A DNA stretch of 64,000 nt from an uncultured Bacteroidota bacterium (lineage in GTDB: Bacteria > Bacteroidota > Bacteroidia > Chitinophagales > Chitinophagaceae): the NCBI GenBank assembly GCA_903837525.1, contig CAILUU010000026.1:30236-94235 (forward strand), read 5' to 3'. The notes under the pieces were generated by a model. That model did not search any database, was not told the DNA's origin, and saw only the letters and a program-made list of their open reading frames with translations. Shown one piece after another: positions 18,901-28,135 of the stretch; position 1 is the first letter of the stretch, and every line of letters begins with the position of its first letter. A program made the translations under genes and the position numbers.

Positions 18901-19778
18901 ATGTTAATCCATTAGGATGGACAGGCGATGCAAAAATTGATGAATTAATCAACGTTTTATTGCATAACTACAGTATTAAATTTAACGAAGAGTTAGGTAG
19001 ATATAAAAGAGAGAAATTTAATATTTCAATTGGAGATGAATTGCCAACAGGCGTATTAAAATTAGCTAAAGTATACTTAGCCGTTAAACGTAAGTTGAAG
19101 GTGGGTGATAAAATGGCCGGTCGCCATGGTAACAAAGGTATTGTAGCAAAAATTGTACGTGCCGAGGATATGCCTTTCTTAGAAGATGGAACACCAGTTG
19201 ATATTGTATTGAATCCATTGGGTGTACCTAGTCGTATGAACCTTGGACAAATTTACGAAACCGTATTAGGTTGGGCTGGCGAAAAATTAGGGATGAAGTT
19301 TGCAACACCAATTTTTGATGGTGCATCTGTTGCCGAAATTGAAGAGCAAATAACTAAAGCAGGTTTACCAAAGTTTGGTCATACTTATTTATACGATGGA
19401 GAAACTGGCGAACGCTTTGATCAAAAAGCAACCGTTGGTATTATTTATGTAATTAAACTTCACCATATGGTGGATGATAAGATGCATGCTCGTAGTATTG
19501 GGCCATACTCTTTAATTACACAACAACCATTGGGCGGTAAAGCACAATTTGGTGGTCAGCGTTTTGGAGAGATGGAGGTATGGGCATTAGAGGCTTATGG
19601 AGCTAGTAACATTTTGCAAGAGTTGTTAACGCTTAAATCCGATGATATTATTGGTAGAGCAAAAACATACGAAGCAATTGTAAAAGGCGATAATATTCCA
19701 AAAGCAGGTATTCCTGAATCATTCAATGTATTAGTACATGAATTAAGAGGATTAGGATTAGATCTTAAATTTGAATAA
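15969..19778 (+). CDS. rpoB: DNA-directed RNA polymerase subunit beta
   Basis: Catalytic beta subunit, 1269 residues, normal for Bacteroidota. The rifampicin pocket reads [20 protein letters not shown] then ISALGPGGL, which is the wild-type pattern at the usual resistance positions. The active-site region includes [12 protein letters not shown], and the C-terminal [18 protein letters not shown] segment is intact. Transcribed from its own promoter and followed by rpoC after a 127-base spacer holding two GC-rich repeats. Confidence 0.99.
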   Translation: MSATKKAPAERHNFGKVELVAEQPDLLGIQIQSFKDYFQLETTPDKRNVEGLFRVFKENFPITDTRNIFVLEFLDYFVDPPRYSIDECIERGLTYAVPLKAKLRLSCNDEEHVDFQTIVQDVFLGNIPYMTPRGTFVINGAERVVVSQLHRSPGVFFGQSVHPNGTKIYSARVIPFKGAWMEFATDINNVMFAYIDRKKKFPVTTLLRSIGFETDKDILELFGMANEVKADKKSLKDCVGKRLAARVLRTWVEDFVDEDTGEVVSIERNEIVLERDTVLDEDNIATILELEIKSVFIQKEEVSGDYAIIYNTLNKDTSNSELEAVQHIYKQLRGSDAPDDETARGIIDKLFFSDKRYDLGEVGRYKINRRLGLNFPITKKVLTKDDIIAIIKTLVQLTNGKSEVDDIDHLSNRRVRTVGEQLYAQFGVGLARMARTIRERMNVRDNEVFTPVDLINARTLSSVINSFFGTSQLSQFLDQTNPLSEITHKRRISALGPGGLSRERAGFEVRDVHYSHYGRLCTIETPEGPNIGLISTLCVHAKINDMGFIETPYRKVTEGKVDMKKITFLSAEEEDTAKIAQANIDIDEKGNFVDDRIKSRQTGDFPILDKEEVEYMDVAPNQIVGLSASLIPFLEHDDANRALMGSNMQRQAVPLIKPESPIVGTGLEGKAARDARIQVHADGDGVVEYVDANEIHVRYKRNEIQQLVSFEEDLVIYKLTKFVRTNQETTINLRPAVIKGQKVAEGDFLTEGYATKAGELALGRNMKVAFMPWKGYNFEDAIVISEKVVKEDLFTSIHIGEYEVEVRDTKLGEEELTADIPNVSEEATKDLDQNGIIRIGAHIKEGDIIIGKITPKGESDPTPEEKLLRAIFGDKAGDAKDASLKASSGTEGVVIDKKLFQRAKKDKNTKVREKAQLEKIEKVHEKNEIDLLELLISKLQTLLKDKISAGVSNNFGEILIGKGAKFNPKNLGNIDYLNVNPLGWTGDAKIDELINVLLHNYSIKFNEELGRYKREKFNISIGDELPTGVLKLAKVYLAVKRKLKVGDKMAGRHGNKGIVAKIVRAEDMPFLEDGTPVDIVLNPLGVPSRMNLGQIYETVLGWAGEKLGMKFATPIFDGASVAEIEEQITKAGLPKFGHTYLYDGETGERFDQKATVGIIYVIKLHHMVDDKMHARSIGPYSLITQQPLGGKAQFGGQRFGEMEVWALEAYGASNILQELLTLKSDDIIGRAKTYEAIVKGDNIPKAGIPESFNVLVHELRGLGLDLKFE

Positions 19779-19780
19779 AA

Positions 19781-19803
19781 CCCCCTCTACCCTCTGAGGG
19801 GAG
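19781..19803 (+). repeat. GC-rich hairpin repeat, rpoB-rpoC spacer, copy 1
   Basis: CCCCTC (19782-19787) pairs with GAGGGG (19796-19801). It begins just after the rpoB stop and contrasts sharply with the AT-rich surroundings. Confidence 0.55.
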
Positions 19804-19866
19804 AACTGGGTTCATTTTATTCAAATTGTAATAAAACAATAGTCTATTTAAATTTAAAAACTTCTT

Positions 19867-19888
19867 AAGCCCCTTTAGGGGTTTGGGG
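19867..19888 (+). repeat. GC-rich hairpin repeat, rpoB-rpoC spacer, copy 2
   Basis: AAGCCCCTTTAGGGGTTTGG; CCCC 19870-19873 pairs with GGGG 19878-19881. The reverse complement (CCCCTAAAGGGGCTT) closely resembles the element at 54406-54432, supporting one repeat family. Confidence 0.6.
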
Positions 19889-19905
19889 TAAATTTTAATT
19901 ATCAT

Positions 19906-22900
19906 ATGGCATTCAAAAAAGAAAACCGTCCAAGACCAAGCTTTTCTCAAATCACCATTGGGTTAGCATCTCCGGATAGTATTTTAGAAAAAAGCTATGG
20001 CGAAGTTTTAAAGCCAGAAACCATTAACTACCGTACTTACAAGCCAGAAAGAGATGGTTTGTTTTGCGAAAGAATTTTTGGCCCTGTAAAAGATTACGAA
20101 TGTGCTTGCGGAAAGTATAAGCGTATACGTTATAAGGGTATTGTGTGTGATAGATGTGGAGTAGAAGTAACCGAAAAGAAAGTTCGTAGAGAAAGAATGG
20201 GGCACATTAAATTAGTAGTTCCCGTAGTACATATTTGGTATTTTAAATCGTTACCAAATAAAATTGGCTACTTATTAGGCATGAGTTCTAAGAAGTTAGA
20301 AACCATTGTTTATTACGAACGTTTTGTAGTAATACAAAGTGGTATTCGTGCCGATAAAGGACAAAATTATAGCGATTTATTAACTGAAGAAGAGTATTTA
20401 GATATTTTAGATACCCTTCCAAAAGATAATCAACATTTGCCTGACGAAGACCCAAATAAGTTTATAGCTAAAATGGGTGCCGAAGCAGTGCATGATATGT
20501 TACAACGTTTAGATTTAGATCAATTAAGTTTTGATTTACGTAACGCAGCAGCTAACGAAACATCTCAACAACGTAAAGCAGATGCCTTAAAGCGTTTAAG
20601 CGTTGTAGAAAGTTTCCGTGATGCTAATACAAGAATTAATAACAGACCAGAGTGGATGGTAATGCGATACATACCAGTAATACCACCAGAGTTGCGTCCA
20701 TTAGTCCCATTAGATGGTGGACGTTTTGCATCAAGCGATTTAAATGATTTATACCGTAGGGTAATTATTCGTAATAATCGTTTAAAGCGTTTATTAGAAA
20801 TTAAAGCACCAGAAGTAATTTTACGTAATGAAAAACGTATGCTTCAGGAGGCTATTGACTCGTTGTTTGATAACAGTCGTAAATCAAATGCTGTAAAAGC
20901 AGAAGGTGGCAGACCGTTAAAATCATTGAGTGATGTATTAAAAGGTAAGCAAGGACGTTTCCGTCAAAACTTGTTGGGTAAACGTGTGGATTACTCTGGT
21001 CGTTCGGTAATTGTAGTAGGACCAGAATTAAAAATGCATGAGTGTGGTTTACCAAAAGATATGGCTGCCGAATTATTTAAGCCATTTATTATTCGTAAAC
21101 TAATTGAAAGAGGGATAGTAAAAACGGTTAAGAGTGCACGAAAATTAGTTGATAAAAAAGAAGCTATTATTTGGGATATTTTAGAGAATATTTTGAAAGG
21201 TCATCCGGTAATGTTGAACAGAGCCCCAACCCTTCATAGATTATCTATTCAAGCCTTTCAGCCAAAATTAATTGAAGGAAAAGCAATTCAATTACATCCA
21301 TTAGTAACTACGGCCTTTAACGCCGATTTTGATGGTGACCAAATGGCGGTGCATGTACCTTTAAGTAGTGCAGCAATTTTGGAAGCTCAGTTATTAATGC
21401 TTTCTAGTCACAATATTTTGAACCCACAGAATGGTACGCCAATTACCCTTCCATCTCAGGACATGGTATTAGGGTTGTATTACATTACTAAGGGCAAAAA
21501 ATCTACACCAACAGAAAAAGTAAAAGGCGAAGGAAAAGCATATTATAGTGCAGATGAAGTTATCATTGCTCACAACGAAAAGCAATTAGATCTTCATGCA
21601 AATATTAGAGTAAAAGTAAATTTCCGTAATGCTGATGGTACTTTAACCTTTAAACTTATTGAAACAACTGTTGGTAGAGTAATCTTTAACCAACATGTGC
21701 CAAAAGAAGTAGGTTTTGTAAATGCACTATTAACTAAAAAAGCATTAAGAGAAATTATTGGGAATATTTTAAAATGGACTAGTGTACCAGTTACCGCTAA
21801 ATTTTTGGATGATATTAAAACCCTTGGATACCGTATGGCATTCCGTGGTGGATTATCCTTTAATATTAACGACTTAATTATTCCTGATGTTAAGCAATTA
21901 TTGATTGACAATGCACAGGGAGAAGTAAGTGAAGTGTGGGATAACTACAACATGGGACTTATTACGAATAACGAACGTTACAATCAAATTATTGATATTT
22001 GGAGTAGGGTAGATACTAAAGTAACCGAAACATTAATTACAGAATTAGCAAACGATAAACAAGGCTTTAACTCGGTTTATATGATGCTAGATAGTGGAGC
22101 AAGGGGTAGTAAGCAACAAATTAAGCAGCTTGCAGGTTTAAGAGGTTTGATGGCTAAGCCAAGAAAATCTGGTTCATCTGGAAGTGAGATTATTGAAAAC
22201 CCAATTTTAGCAAACTTTAAAGACGGTTTAAGTGTATTGGAATATTTCATTTCTACGCATGGTGCTCGTAAAGGTTTGGCGGATACGGCTTTAAAAACAG
22301 CTGATGCTGGTTACTTAACTCGTAGGTTGGTTGACGTTGCACAAGATGTAGTAATTAATGAGGAAGATTGTGGCACATTACGTGGTATTGCAACTTCGGC
22401 ATTAAAAGATAATGAAGATGTAATAGAACAATTATCGGATAGAATTGAGGGGCGTATGTCCTTGCATGATGTTTATCACCCATTAACTGAAGCGTTAATG
22501 ATTAAGGGTGGAGAAGAGATAAGTGCAGATATGGCAAAAGAAATTGAAGAGAGTGGCATTGAAACTGTTGAAATACGTAGCGTACTAACTTGCGAAAGCA
22601 AACGTGGAGTATGTGTTAAATGTTATGGTAAAAATTTAGCTAGTGGTATTTTAGCACAACGAGGCGATGCTGTTGGTATTATTGCTGCACAAAGTATTGG
22701 TGAGCCTGGTACACAGTTAACCTTACGTACTTTCCATGTGGGTGGTGTGGCTGGTTCCGCTTCGGTAGAGAGTACAATGCCTGCTAAATTTGATGGTACT
22801 ATTCAATTTGATGGTTTACGTACCGTAAATACTGAAGATAATGAAGGCAAAAAAGTACAAATAGTAATTGGTCGTACTGGTGAGGTAAGAATTATGGATG

Positions 22901-24198
22901 TTAAAAACGATCGTTTATTAATAACCAATAATGTTCCTTACGGTGCTACTTTAAATGTAAAAGACGGACAAAAAGTTACTAAAGGTGATGTTATTTGTAC
23001 TTGGGATCCATTTAACAATGTAATTGTTGCAGAAACTGCTGGAGCTATTAAGTTTGATGCGTTAATTGAAGGTATTACTTACCGTGATGAAGCAGATGAA
23101 CAAACTGGCCATAGAGAAAAAGTAGTTATCGAAACAAAAGATAAAACTAAATTGGCTTCTATCCTTTTAGAAGGTAAAGAAAAGAAAACCTATAACTTAC
23201 CAGTAGGCTCTCATATTGTTGTAGAAGAAGGCGATGATGTAAGAAGTGGTCAAGTGCTTGTAAAAATTCCTAGAGTACTAAGTAAATTAAAAGATATTAC
23301 TGGAGGTTTACCAAGAGTAACGGAATTATTTGAGGCAAGAAACCCAAGTAACCCTGCGGTGGTTTGTGAAATTGATGGTGTTACCACTTTTGGTGTTATT
23401 AAAAGAGGAAACAGAGAAATAATTGTAGAAGCAAAAGATGGTGTAGTACGTAAATATTTAGTTCCATTAAGTCGCCAAATTTTGGTGCAAGATGGCGACT
23501 TTGTAAAAGCTGGTGCTCCATTAAGTGATGGTCAAACAGCTCCTGCAGATATTTTAGCTATTAAAGGTCCATTTGCAGTACAAGAGTATGTGGTAAACGA
23601 AATACAAGAGGTTTATCGTTTGCAAGGGGTAAAAATTAATGACAAGCATGTAGAAGTTATTGTTCGTCAAATGATGCGTAAGGTAACTATTGAAGATGCT
23701 GGAGATACTATATTCTTAGAAGGAGATACAGAAGATAAATTAGATTTTAACACAGAGAACGATGCTATTTTTGATAAAAAAGTAGTAACGGAGCATGGAG
23801 AAAGTACTAAGCTAAAAACTGGTCAAATTGTAACGCTTAGAGATATTAGAGAAGAAAATTCTATACTACGAAGAGCGGATAAGAAATTAGTAGAATACAG
23901 AGATGCTTCGCCAGCAACAAGTAGCCCATTGTTATTAGGAATTACTAAGGCATCGTTAGGTACACAAAGTTGGATTTCTGCGGCATCGTTCCAGGAAACA
24001 ACCAAGGTATTAAGCAGTGCTGCAATACAAGGTAAAACCGATTTAATGTTAGGCTTAAAAGAAAACGTTATTACAGGTCATCATATACCAGCAGGTACAG
24101 GCTTACGTGAATTTGAAAATATGATTGTAGGTAGTAAGGAAGAATACGAATTGCTTCAAACAACTAAAGAAGCAATGAGTTTTGATGACGAAGAGTAA
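19906..24198 (+). CDS. rpoC: DNA-directed RNA polymerase subunit beta prime
   Basis: Catalytic beta-prime subunit, 1430 residues. The N-terminal zinc ribbon has [20 protein letters not shown], the Mg-binding motif NADFDGDQ is intact, and the second zinc site [13 protein letters not shown] is present. The trigger-loop region [16 protein letters not shown] follows. It ends 23 bases before a strong terminator. No truncation or odd insertion seen. Confidence 0.99.
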   Translation: MAFKKENRPRPSFSQITIGLASPDSILEKSYGEVLKPETINYRTYKPERDGLFCERIFGPVKDYECACGKYKRIRYKGIVCDRCGVEVTEKKVRRERMGHIKLVVPVVHIWYFKSLPNKIGYLLGMSSKKLETIVYYERFVVIQSGIRADKGQNYSDLLTEEEYLDILDTLPKDNQHLPDEDPNKFIAKMGAEAVHDMLQRLDLDQLSFDLRNAAANETSQQRKADALKRLSVVESFRDANTRINNRPEWMVMRYIPVIPPELRPLVPLDGGRFASSDLNDLYRRVIIRNNRLKRLLEIKAPEVILRNEKRMLQEAIDSLFDNSRKSNAVKAEGGRPLKSLSDVLKGKQGRFRQNLLGKRVDYSGRSVIVVGPELKMHECGLPKDMAAELFKPFIIRKLIERGIVKTVKSARKLVDKKEAIIWDILENILKGHPVMLNRAPTLHRLSIQAFQPKLIEGKAIQLHPLVTTAFNADFDGDQMAVHVPLSSAAILEAQLLMLSSHNILNPQNGTPITLPSQDMVLGLYYITKGKKSTPTEKVKGEGKAYYSADEVIIAHNEKQLDLHANIRVKVNFRNADGTLTFKLIETTVGRVIFNQHVPKEVGFVNALLTKKALREIIGNILKWTSVPVTAKFLDDIKTLGYRMAFRGGLSFNINDLIIPDVKQLLIDNAQGEVSEVWDNYNMGLITNNERYNQIIDIWSRVDTKVTETLITELANDKQGFNSVYMMLDSGARGSKQQIKQLAGLRGLMAKPRKSGSSGSEIIENPILANFKDGLSVLEYFISTHGARKGLADTALKTADAGYLTRRLVDVAQDVVINEEDCGTLRGIATSALKDNEDVIEQLSDRIEGRMSLHDVYHPLTEALMIKGGEEISADMAKEIEESGIETVEIRSVLTCESKRGVCVKCYGKNLASGILAQRGDAVGIIAAQSIGEPGTQLTLRTFHVGGVAGSASVESTMPAKFDGTIQFDGLRTVNTEDNEGKKVQIVIGRTGEVRIMDVKNDRLLITNNVPYGATLNVKDGQKVTKGDVICTWDPFNNVIVAETAGAIKFDALIEGITYRDEADEQTGHREKVVIETKDKTKLASILLEGKEKKTYNLPVGSHIVVEEGDDVRSGQVLVKIPRVLSKLKDITGGLPRVTELFEARNPSNPAVVCEIDGVTTFGVIKRGNREIIVEAKDGVVRKYLVPLSRQILVQDGDFVKAGAPLSDGQTAPADILAIKGPFAVQEYVVNEIQEVYRLQGVKINDKHVEVIVRQMMRKVTIEDAGDTIFLEGDTEDKLDFNTENDAIFDKKVVTEHGESTKLKTGQIVTLRDIREENSILRRADKKLVEYRDASPATSSPLLLGITKASLGTQSWISAASFQETTKVLSSAAIQGKTDLMLGLKENVITGHHIPAGTGLREFENMIVGSKEEYELLQTTKEAMSFDDEE

Positions 24199-24220
24199 AA
24201 TTTAAAATTTAATTTTATAT

Positions 24221-24254
24221 AAGGAGTAAGACTAAAATCTTACTCCTTTTTTAT
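24221..24254 (+). terminator. Terminator after rpoC
   Basis: AAGGAGTAAGA pairs with TCTTACTCCTT around a 6-base loop, then a T-run. Confidence 0.92.
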
Positions 24255-24340
24255 TGAAAATTTAGGCACTACAGCTGGCATCTATTTTCATAAACGTTAC
24301 AATTGTAAAAGTGTAGGTATAAACACTCCGTATGTTTATT

Positions 24341-24370
24341 TTGGATAAATTGTATAAAAACGTATATTTG
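24341..24370 (+). promoter_or_regulatory. Full Bacteroidota promoter of tRNA-Arg
   Basis: TTG at 24341-24343, exactly 19 bases, then TATATTTG at 24363-24370, 14 bases before the tRNA. This is the most complete -33/-7 pair in the window. Confidence 0.8.
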
Positions 24371-24383
24371 CAATCCAAAAATT

Positions 24384-24460
24384 GGCTTCGTAGCTCAGCT
24401 GAATAGAGCGTCTCACTACGGATGAGAAGGTCTTAGGTTTGAATCCTAACGAGGTCACCA
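24384..24460 (+). tRNA. tRNA-Arg (anticodon ACG)
   Basis: Cloverleaf: acceptor GGCTTCG with CGAGGTC (two G-U pairs), D arm GCTC/GAGC, anticodon stem TCTCA/TGAGA around loop CTACGGA, T arm TTAGG/CCTAA. The 3' CCA is encoded, unlike the other three tRNAs here. It marks the edge of the accessory region that follows and may have served as its integration site. Confidence 0.95.
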
Positions 24461-24482
24461 ATATACTTTCAGTACATAACGT

Positions 24483-24517
24483 ATTCCCTATAAATCATTG
24501 ATTTATGGGGAATTTTG
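24483..24517 (+). terminator. Terminator-like inverted repeat after tRNA-Arg
   Basis: A 31-base near-perfect inverted repeat (ATTCCCTATAAATCA with TGATTTATGGGGAAT) followed by TTTTG. Confidence 0.7.
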
Positions 24518-24752
24518 TTTCGCTAACTTTCGTTAAACAACGCTTTTCGTCGGATTTTACTTCACCATTTTTTCACCAAAGAGCCGATTTTCACCTAAGT
24601 CTTTAAAAAAATGAAAAAAGTAAAAATGATGTTCTACCAGAACTTAGCAAAAAAAAGTGCTAAAACAATGGAAGTGCCAAATTATTGAGTGCCTCCACGG
24701 TAAGCGTGAGGTGACTTAATTGGCATTGCCTCGTGATAGTGCTGTTTTCCTT
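24518..24752. other. Island boundary: gene-free, with long hairpin and possible integrase remnant
   Basis: No intact gene. A 25-codon plus frame starts at ATG 24611 (MKKVKMMFYQNLAKKSAKTM and a few more residues, then stop). It faintly resembles the first residues of Bacteroidota tyrosine recombinases, but it is too short to claim. At 24674-24725 there is a long imperfect hairpin: GTGCCAAATTATTGAGT against ACTTAATTGGCA with CCTC/GAGG inside. It lies 28 bases downstream of the minus-strand lipoprotein gene and could be its terminator or a recombination site. Confidence 0.35.
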
Positions 24753-25226
24753 CTATTTTTCGAGTGCGCCTTTTGCATATGGATTATAATCTTCAAAATA
24801 CATTTCAAATCCATTAGGAATAATACCAACATTCCTACAAATTTCAAGAAATCTCAGTTTATCTTTTTTCGCTATTTTCATTAAACTTTCAAAAATCTCT
24901 GGAGGTAATCTTTCTAATACCCTTTCCACAGCTTTGTTTGCCGTTAATGCATAACTTACCGAATCTTTTGATTTGTATACTTTTAAAAACTGAATAAATT
25001 TATTTTTATCATTTTTTAAAAATTCTACTAATTCATGATTACCTTCTTTTACAATTATGGAATCAGTACTAGATAATTTTTCAATGGTTATATTTAATTT
25101 TTTTGCTTCATCTTCTGCATCAACCAACCATTGAGGTTTGGGAGGCGCTACGTAGAAGGGTTTTTCAGGAGGATTACCACAACTTGTTAAGAATATAACC
25201 AATAAAATTGTAACTAACTTTTTCAG
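24753..25226 (-). CDS. Small lipoprotein, unusual start codon
   Basis: 157 residues if started at CTG 25226. That start gives a full lipoprotein signal (KKLVTILLVIFLTSC, lipidated Cys at about residue 16). TTG at 25202 would remove its charged N-terminus. The region upstream is a copy of the one before the next lipoprotein gene, which has ATG at the equivalent place, so the start codon appears altered here. The mature part has Pro-rich PPEKPFYVAPPKPQW and then helical charged sequence; LERLPPEIFESLMKIAKKDK and GFEMYFEDYNPYAKGALEK near the end. No known domain recognised. Confidence 0.7.
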   Translation of the reverse strand: MKKLVTILLVIFLTSCGNPPEKPFYVAPPKPQWLVDAEDEAKKLNITIEKLSSTDSIIVKEGNHELVEFLKNDKNKFIQFLKVYKSKDSVSYALTANKAVERVLERLPPEIFESLMKIAKKDKLRFLEICRNVGIIPNGFEMYFEDYNPYAKGALEK

Positions 25227-25316
25227 AGTTGTAATAAATTTAATATAAATCTACGGTCTATTTTTCAACACGACAAATTCTCATTTAAAAGCAACCTCAC
25301 AAAATTGTTTTCCCTT
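25216..25316 (-). repeat. Direct repeat copy A (promoter, leader and signal-peptide start)
   Basis: About 100 bases nearly identical to 25866-25966, in the same orientation and at the same place relative to a lipoprotein gene. Differences are few: the start codon region (CTCTG against CATG on the minus strand) and scattered substitutions near the far end. The conserved block includes GCAACCTCACA and ACACGACAAATTCTCA. Confidence 0.85.
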
Positions 25317-25432
25317 GGGTGTATACTATTGTAATTACCAAGTTTGCTTTGATAATTGGAAACATCCCAAATAATACATTTTGAAGAAGGCGTTCCAAGT
25401 ATTTTGCCCAAGCTTTCTAAACAGAATCAAAT

Positions 25433-25876
25433 CTAATAAGAAGTATCAACTTTAATTTCGCCATCTGTTAATTCAGCATTTTTTACTTTACCAAGTAAAT
25501 GTGTAGAATCAAATAAACTCCAAATATGCCAAATTTTACGCCATTTACCAGTTAAATTAGCAACATGTACTGGGTTCGTTACATCAATATTTAATACACT
25601 AAACCAGTTATACATTGCGTTTCTAAAATTGTTACTTCTAAACAAAATTTTATAATCATCATCGGTTAATTTAGGAACTAGAATATCATCTAATGTATAT
25701 TTTCTGGAAGATTTGTCATATTTCAGTTTACCTGCTTCTGCCATTTTTTCTAAATCACTACTTAAGAATTCTTCAAATTGAAATTTTTCAGTTGTTAGAT
25801 TGGCAACAGTATTAATTTTCGAACCACCACCATTACAAGAGGCGAAAATGATAAGAAAAAAAAGCAACTTTTTCAT
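25433..25876 (-). CDS. Small lipoprotein of unknown function
   Basis: 147 residues with a lipoprotein signal MKKLLFFLIIFASC (Cys at residue 14) and then GGGSK. The mature part has no motif I recognise; a notable segment is MYNWFSVLNIDVTNPVHVAN and then LTGKWRKIWHIWSLFDSTHL. Its upstream region is duplicated before the neighbouring lipoprotein gene, but the mature proteins are not alike. Part of the accessory stretch of minus-strand genes. Confidence 0.75.
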   Translation of the reverse strand: MKKLLFFLIIFASCNGGGSKINTVANLTTEKFQFEEFLSSDLEKMAEAGKLKYDKSSRKYTLDDILVPKLTDDDYKILFRSNNFRNAMYNWFSVLNIDVTNPVHVANLTGKWRKIWHIWSLFDSTHLLGKVKNAELTDGEIKVDTSY

Positions 25877-25966
25877 GTTGTAATAAATTTAATATAAATA
25901 TAAGGTCTATTTTTCAACACGACAAATTCTCATTTAAAAGCAACCTCACAATATTGTCTTGCCTTT
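25866..25966 (-). repeat. Direct repeat copy B
   Basis: Partner of 25216-25316, exactly 650 bases away. It covers the ATG and first codons of the lipoprotein gene and about 90 bases upstream. Either a recent duplication of the leader or recombination between two cassettes. Confidence 0.85.
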
Positions 25967-26008
25967 CGTGTAATTGATAGTATTCCTGAACCCCACTTTT
26001 AGTTGATT

Positions 26009-26112
26009 TTAAAACTTAAATTTTTTTAGTTGTACTTCTTTAGGCAAAATAAATATAGATGGGGTTATAGTAATAGCCATATCTCTAGAATCGCCTCTTG
26101 CACAAAAATTTT
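26009..26112 (-). pseudogene. Possible 3' remnant of a decayed gene
   Basis: On the minus strand a short open frame reads NFCARGDSRDMAITITPSIF and then ILPKEVQLKKFKF, with a stop at 26009. It has the look of a natural protein C-terminus, but no start or upstream domain survives. Stops cut the frame on its 5' side. The parent family is not identified. Confidence 0.3.
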
Positions 26113-26175
26113 AAATAAAGTTATTGGGCAAATGATAGAGATGAATAGTTTAACGTATGCTACAGATGAGTTAAG

Positions 26176-26724
26176 TTAAATAAATTCTATACTTTCTATT
26201 TCTAGTTCAAAAGAGCCTTCCCTTTTTTCATTGGTAGAAATTCCAATTCTTACTATACTCTCTAAAATTTTATTGTTAGTTTTATTGCCGGTTGGTTCAC
26301 CAATTACTTCTTCTATAAAATCAGTAAGGTTTAAGGAAACTGTTTCCCATTTATTTATTTCTTTAGCCTTAAAGTCATTCTTATATGCAGCCTCATACCA
26401 TCTACGACTATTCTCTAGCGTAAACGAATATTTTTGACTGGTGGATCTAAATTTTATTTTTACAGTTTTATATTGCGATAAATCAACCTTACCGAAAGTT
26501 GATTTTGTTGAAACAAAACCACCACGGTTTTCTAATGAAACAAACCCTTTAACAATAATTGAAGTGGTATCATATTTAAGTTGGGCCTCCGATAATCCAC
26601 CCATTACATTATCGCTTAGTATTACCCAATTGGTAGTTCTGTTTGTAGAAGTGCCAAAATCTATTTTATAAGGTTTATCGGAAGTAAGCATAAATAGCGG
26701 CAAAAGCAAGGATAAAATTTTCAT
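26176..26724 (-). CDS. CIA30-family secreted protein
   Basis: 182 residues: a signal peptide (about 1-17, MKILSLLLPLFMLTS) and a galactose-binding-like jelly roll of the CIA30 family (PF08547). Typical marks are WVILSDNVMGGLSEAQL near the start, the GFVSLENRGGFVSTKS strand pair, and RRWYEAAYKN further on. In mitochondria CIA30 is a complex I assembly factor; bacterial secreted members are of unknown function, perhaps carbohydrate binding. One of the accessory minus-strand genes. Confidence 0.85.
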   Translation of the reverse strand: MKILSLLLPLFMLTSDKPYKIDFGTSTNRTTNWVILSDNVMGGLSEAQLKYDTTSIIVKGFVSLENRGGFVSTKSTFGKVDLSQYKTVKIKFRSTSQKYSFTLENSRRWYEAAYKNDFKAKEINKWETVSLNLTDFIEEVIGEPTGNKTNNKILESIVRIGISTNEKREGSFELEIESIEFI

Positions 26725-26803
26725 GTGTGTATCTTTTCATCAATAACAATTAAAGCAAGATATAGTTCTGCATTTGTTTCCTTTTAAAATTTATTTATTT
26801 TTT

Positions 26804-27148
26804 TTAACTTGTAATTTCCCAATAAAATATATACGCATTTAAACCCATGTAAAATATTGCTGGCAAAGAAATCCAGAGACTATCTTTCAACTTAACTCTT
26901 ACAATTAAACCAAGCAACATTAATAGGGCAAGTCCACCAGAAGATATTAATAAAACAGGTTTAAATAATAAACCTACTAATAGCCCAATAGCACCCAAAA
27001 TTTCTAGGATAATTGTCAAAAGTCCTAATTTCTCTAATTTGAAGCGTTTAAATTCACTTTTCATATGAGGTGAAATGAAGTATGATATAGAATATGCTAA
27101 AAATGATAAACTTGAAATTAAAACACTCGAAATAAATAAATAATTCAT
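26804..27148 (-). CDS. DoxX-like small membrane protein
   Basis: 114 residues from ATG 27148, chosen because it starts 2 bases after the upstream stop and places the first membrane helix at the N-terminus (MNYLFISSVLISSLSFLAYS). Four predicted helices, with KFKR-like basic loop then LGLLTIILEILGAIGLLVGL, typical of DoxX-like proteins (PF13564). Probably made together with the next gene upstream. Function unknown; some family members touch quinone or stress metabolism. Confidence 0.75.
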   Translation of the reverse strand: MNYLFISSVLISSLSFLAYSISYFISPHMKSEFKRFKLEKLGLLTIILEILGAIGLLVGLLFKPVLLISSGGLALLMLLGLIVRVKLKDSLWISLPAIFYMGLNAYIFYWEITS

Positions 27149-27150
27149 AG

Positions 27151-27495
27151 CTAAATTATATCTAATGAAACTAATACAATGAAAACACATAAAATCAAGA
27201 AAAATAATGAGGGTAAGCGTTTAAAAAATGGATTTTTTATTTTGAAATGGAAATATTGAGCAGCTAACATAAAAAAGCCCATAAGAATAGAAGGAATAAG
27301 AATTAATAATGGATACCAAATTCCTACGATTAATAAAGTTGCCAGAGAAATTTTAGATGCTCCTACAAAGGTTCGGATTAAATCACTTAGTCCAAATTCT
27401 TTAAATTCTTTAATGATTACATCATATCGTAAAATCCAAACATAGGCAACTGATGTTGCTACAACAATTTGTGCCAAAAGAAGGAAAGTTGTCAT
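27151..27495 (-). CDS. Small membrane protein, DoxX-like
   Basis: 114 residues, four hydrophobic helices. Conserved-looking features are RYDVIIKEFKEFGLSDLIR after the first helix, FVGASKISLATLLIVGIWYP and AAQYFHFKIKNPFFKRLPSL. The same length and topology as its downstream partner suggests an old pair or a two-subunit membrane protein. First gene of a two-gene cassette. Confidence 0.7.
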   Translation of the reverse strand: MTTFLLLAQIVVATSVAYVWILRYDVIIKEFKEFGLSDLIRTFVGASKISLATLLIVGIWYPLLILIPSILMGFFMLAAQYFHFKIKNPFFKRLPSLFFLILCVFIVLVSLDII

Positions 27496-27623
27496 TTTTT
27501 ATTTTTTTTTAGTTGTGGTTTCTGTTACGTCCTACATATCGAGAAATTCGCCTTTATTATATTTCAAAACATAAAATTAATCAATCAGTTAGTTTCAAGT
27601 TAGCAACTTCGCTCAAGCATGAC

Positions 27624-27754
27624 GCCCAACGTTTTCGGGGCTTGCGTTCGGCGGGCTTTCGGAGCCTCTCCTGTCTAAACGCACCCAAGTTTATTTACTG
27701 CTTAATGTTTATATTCCCTCGTCTGCCCGCTGACGCAATTGTCCCGTGTTATAA
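27624..27754 (-). repeat. attC-like 131-nt imperfect inverted repeat
   Basis: GC-rich block in AT-rich DNA. Arm 27624-27656 (GCCCAACGTTTTCGGGGC then TTGCGTTCGGCGGGC) pairs with arm 27725-27754 (GCCCGCTGACGCAATT then GTCCCGTGTTATAA), with unpaired bases as in integron attC sites and a 68-base middle. On the minus strand the end reads GTTGGGC, a perfect match to the R' box GTTRRRY. It lies 38 bases after the stop of the upstream minus-strand gene, the expected place for a cassette attC. No integron integrase is in the window. Confidence 0.5.
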
Positions 27755-27791
27755 GGATGTGCGCCACACAGAGTTTTTGTCGGTGCTATTA

Positions 27792-28046
27792 TTAAATTTG
27801 ATGTGAATAAGAATCTTCGTCCGGATATAGTTTTGAACTGTTTAGATTTGTATGAATACCATTTTCGTCAATGTCTATGTAATATATTTCGTCTGGTTTG
27901 ATTTTATTTAATAATTCAATACGCTTACTAATTACAACTAAAGCGTCAGGATAACTTTGAGTTAAATTATGTTCGTCAAAATACCTTTTAGCGATTTTAT
28001 GTCCCTTGTGGAATGTCCTGATAATTATTTGTTGAAACTTTTGCAT
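27792..28046 (-). CDS. Hypothetical protein, 84 residues
   Basis: Soluble, no signal peptide, rich in Lys, Ile and Tyr. Starts MQKFQQIIIRTFHKGHKIAK and has DEIYYIDIDENGIHTN near the C-terminus. No family recognised. Gene followed on its strand by the attC-like hairpin, so it may be a one-gene cassette. Confidence 0.5.
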   Translation of the reverse strand: MQKFQQIIIRTFHKGHKIAKRYFDEHNLTQSYPDALVVISKRIELLNKIKPDEIYYIDIDENGIHTNLNSSKLYPDEDSYSHQI

Positions 28047-28135
28047 AATATTTTTGTCTTTGAAATTATTCGTCTAGTCTTTTTGTTGTCATTTTGCAAA
28101 TTCAATGTTGGCGGCAGTTTAATTTCGTTACACAG

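Noticed and set aside
27513..27806. 97-residue plus-strand frame over the attC-like hairpin
   Set aside because: It translates the inverted repeat, ends rich in Arg/Pro without domain features, and lies opposite the direction of all local genes.
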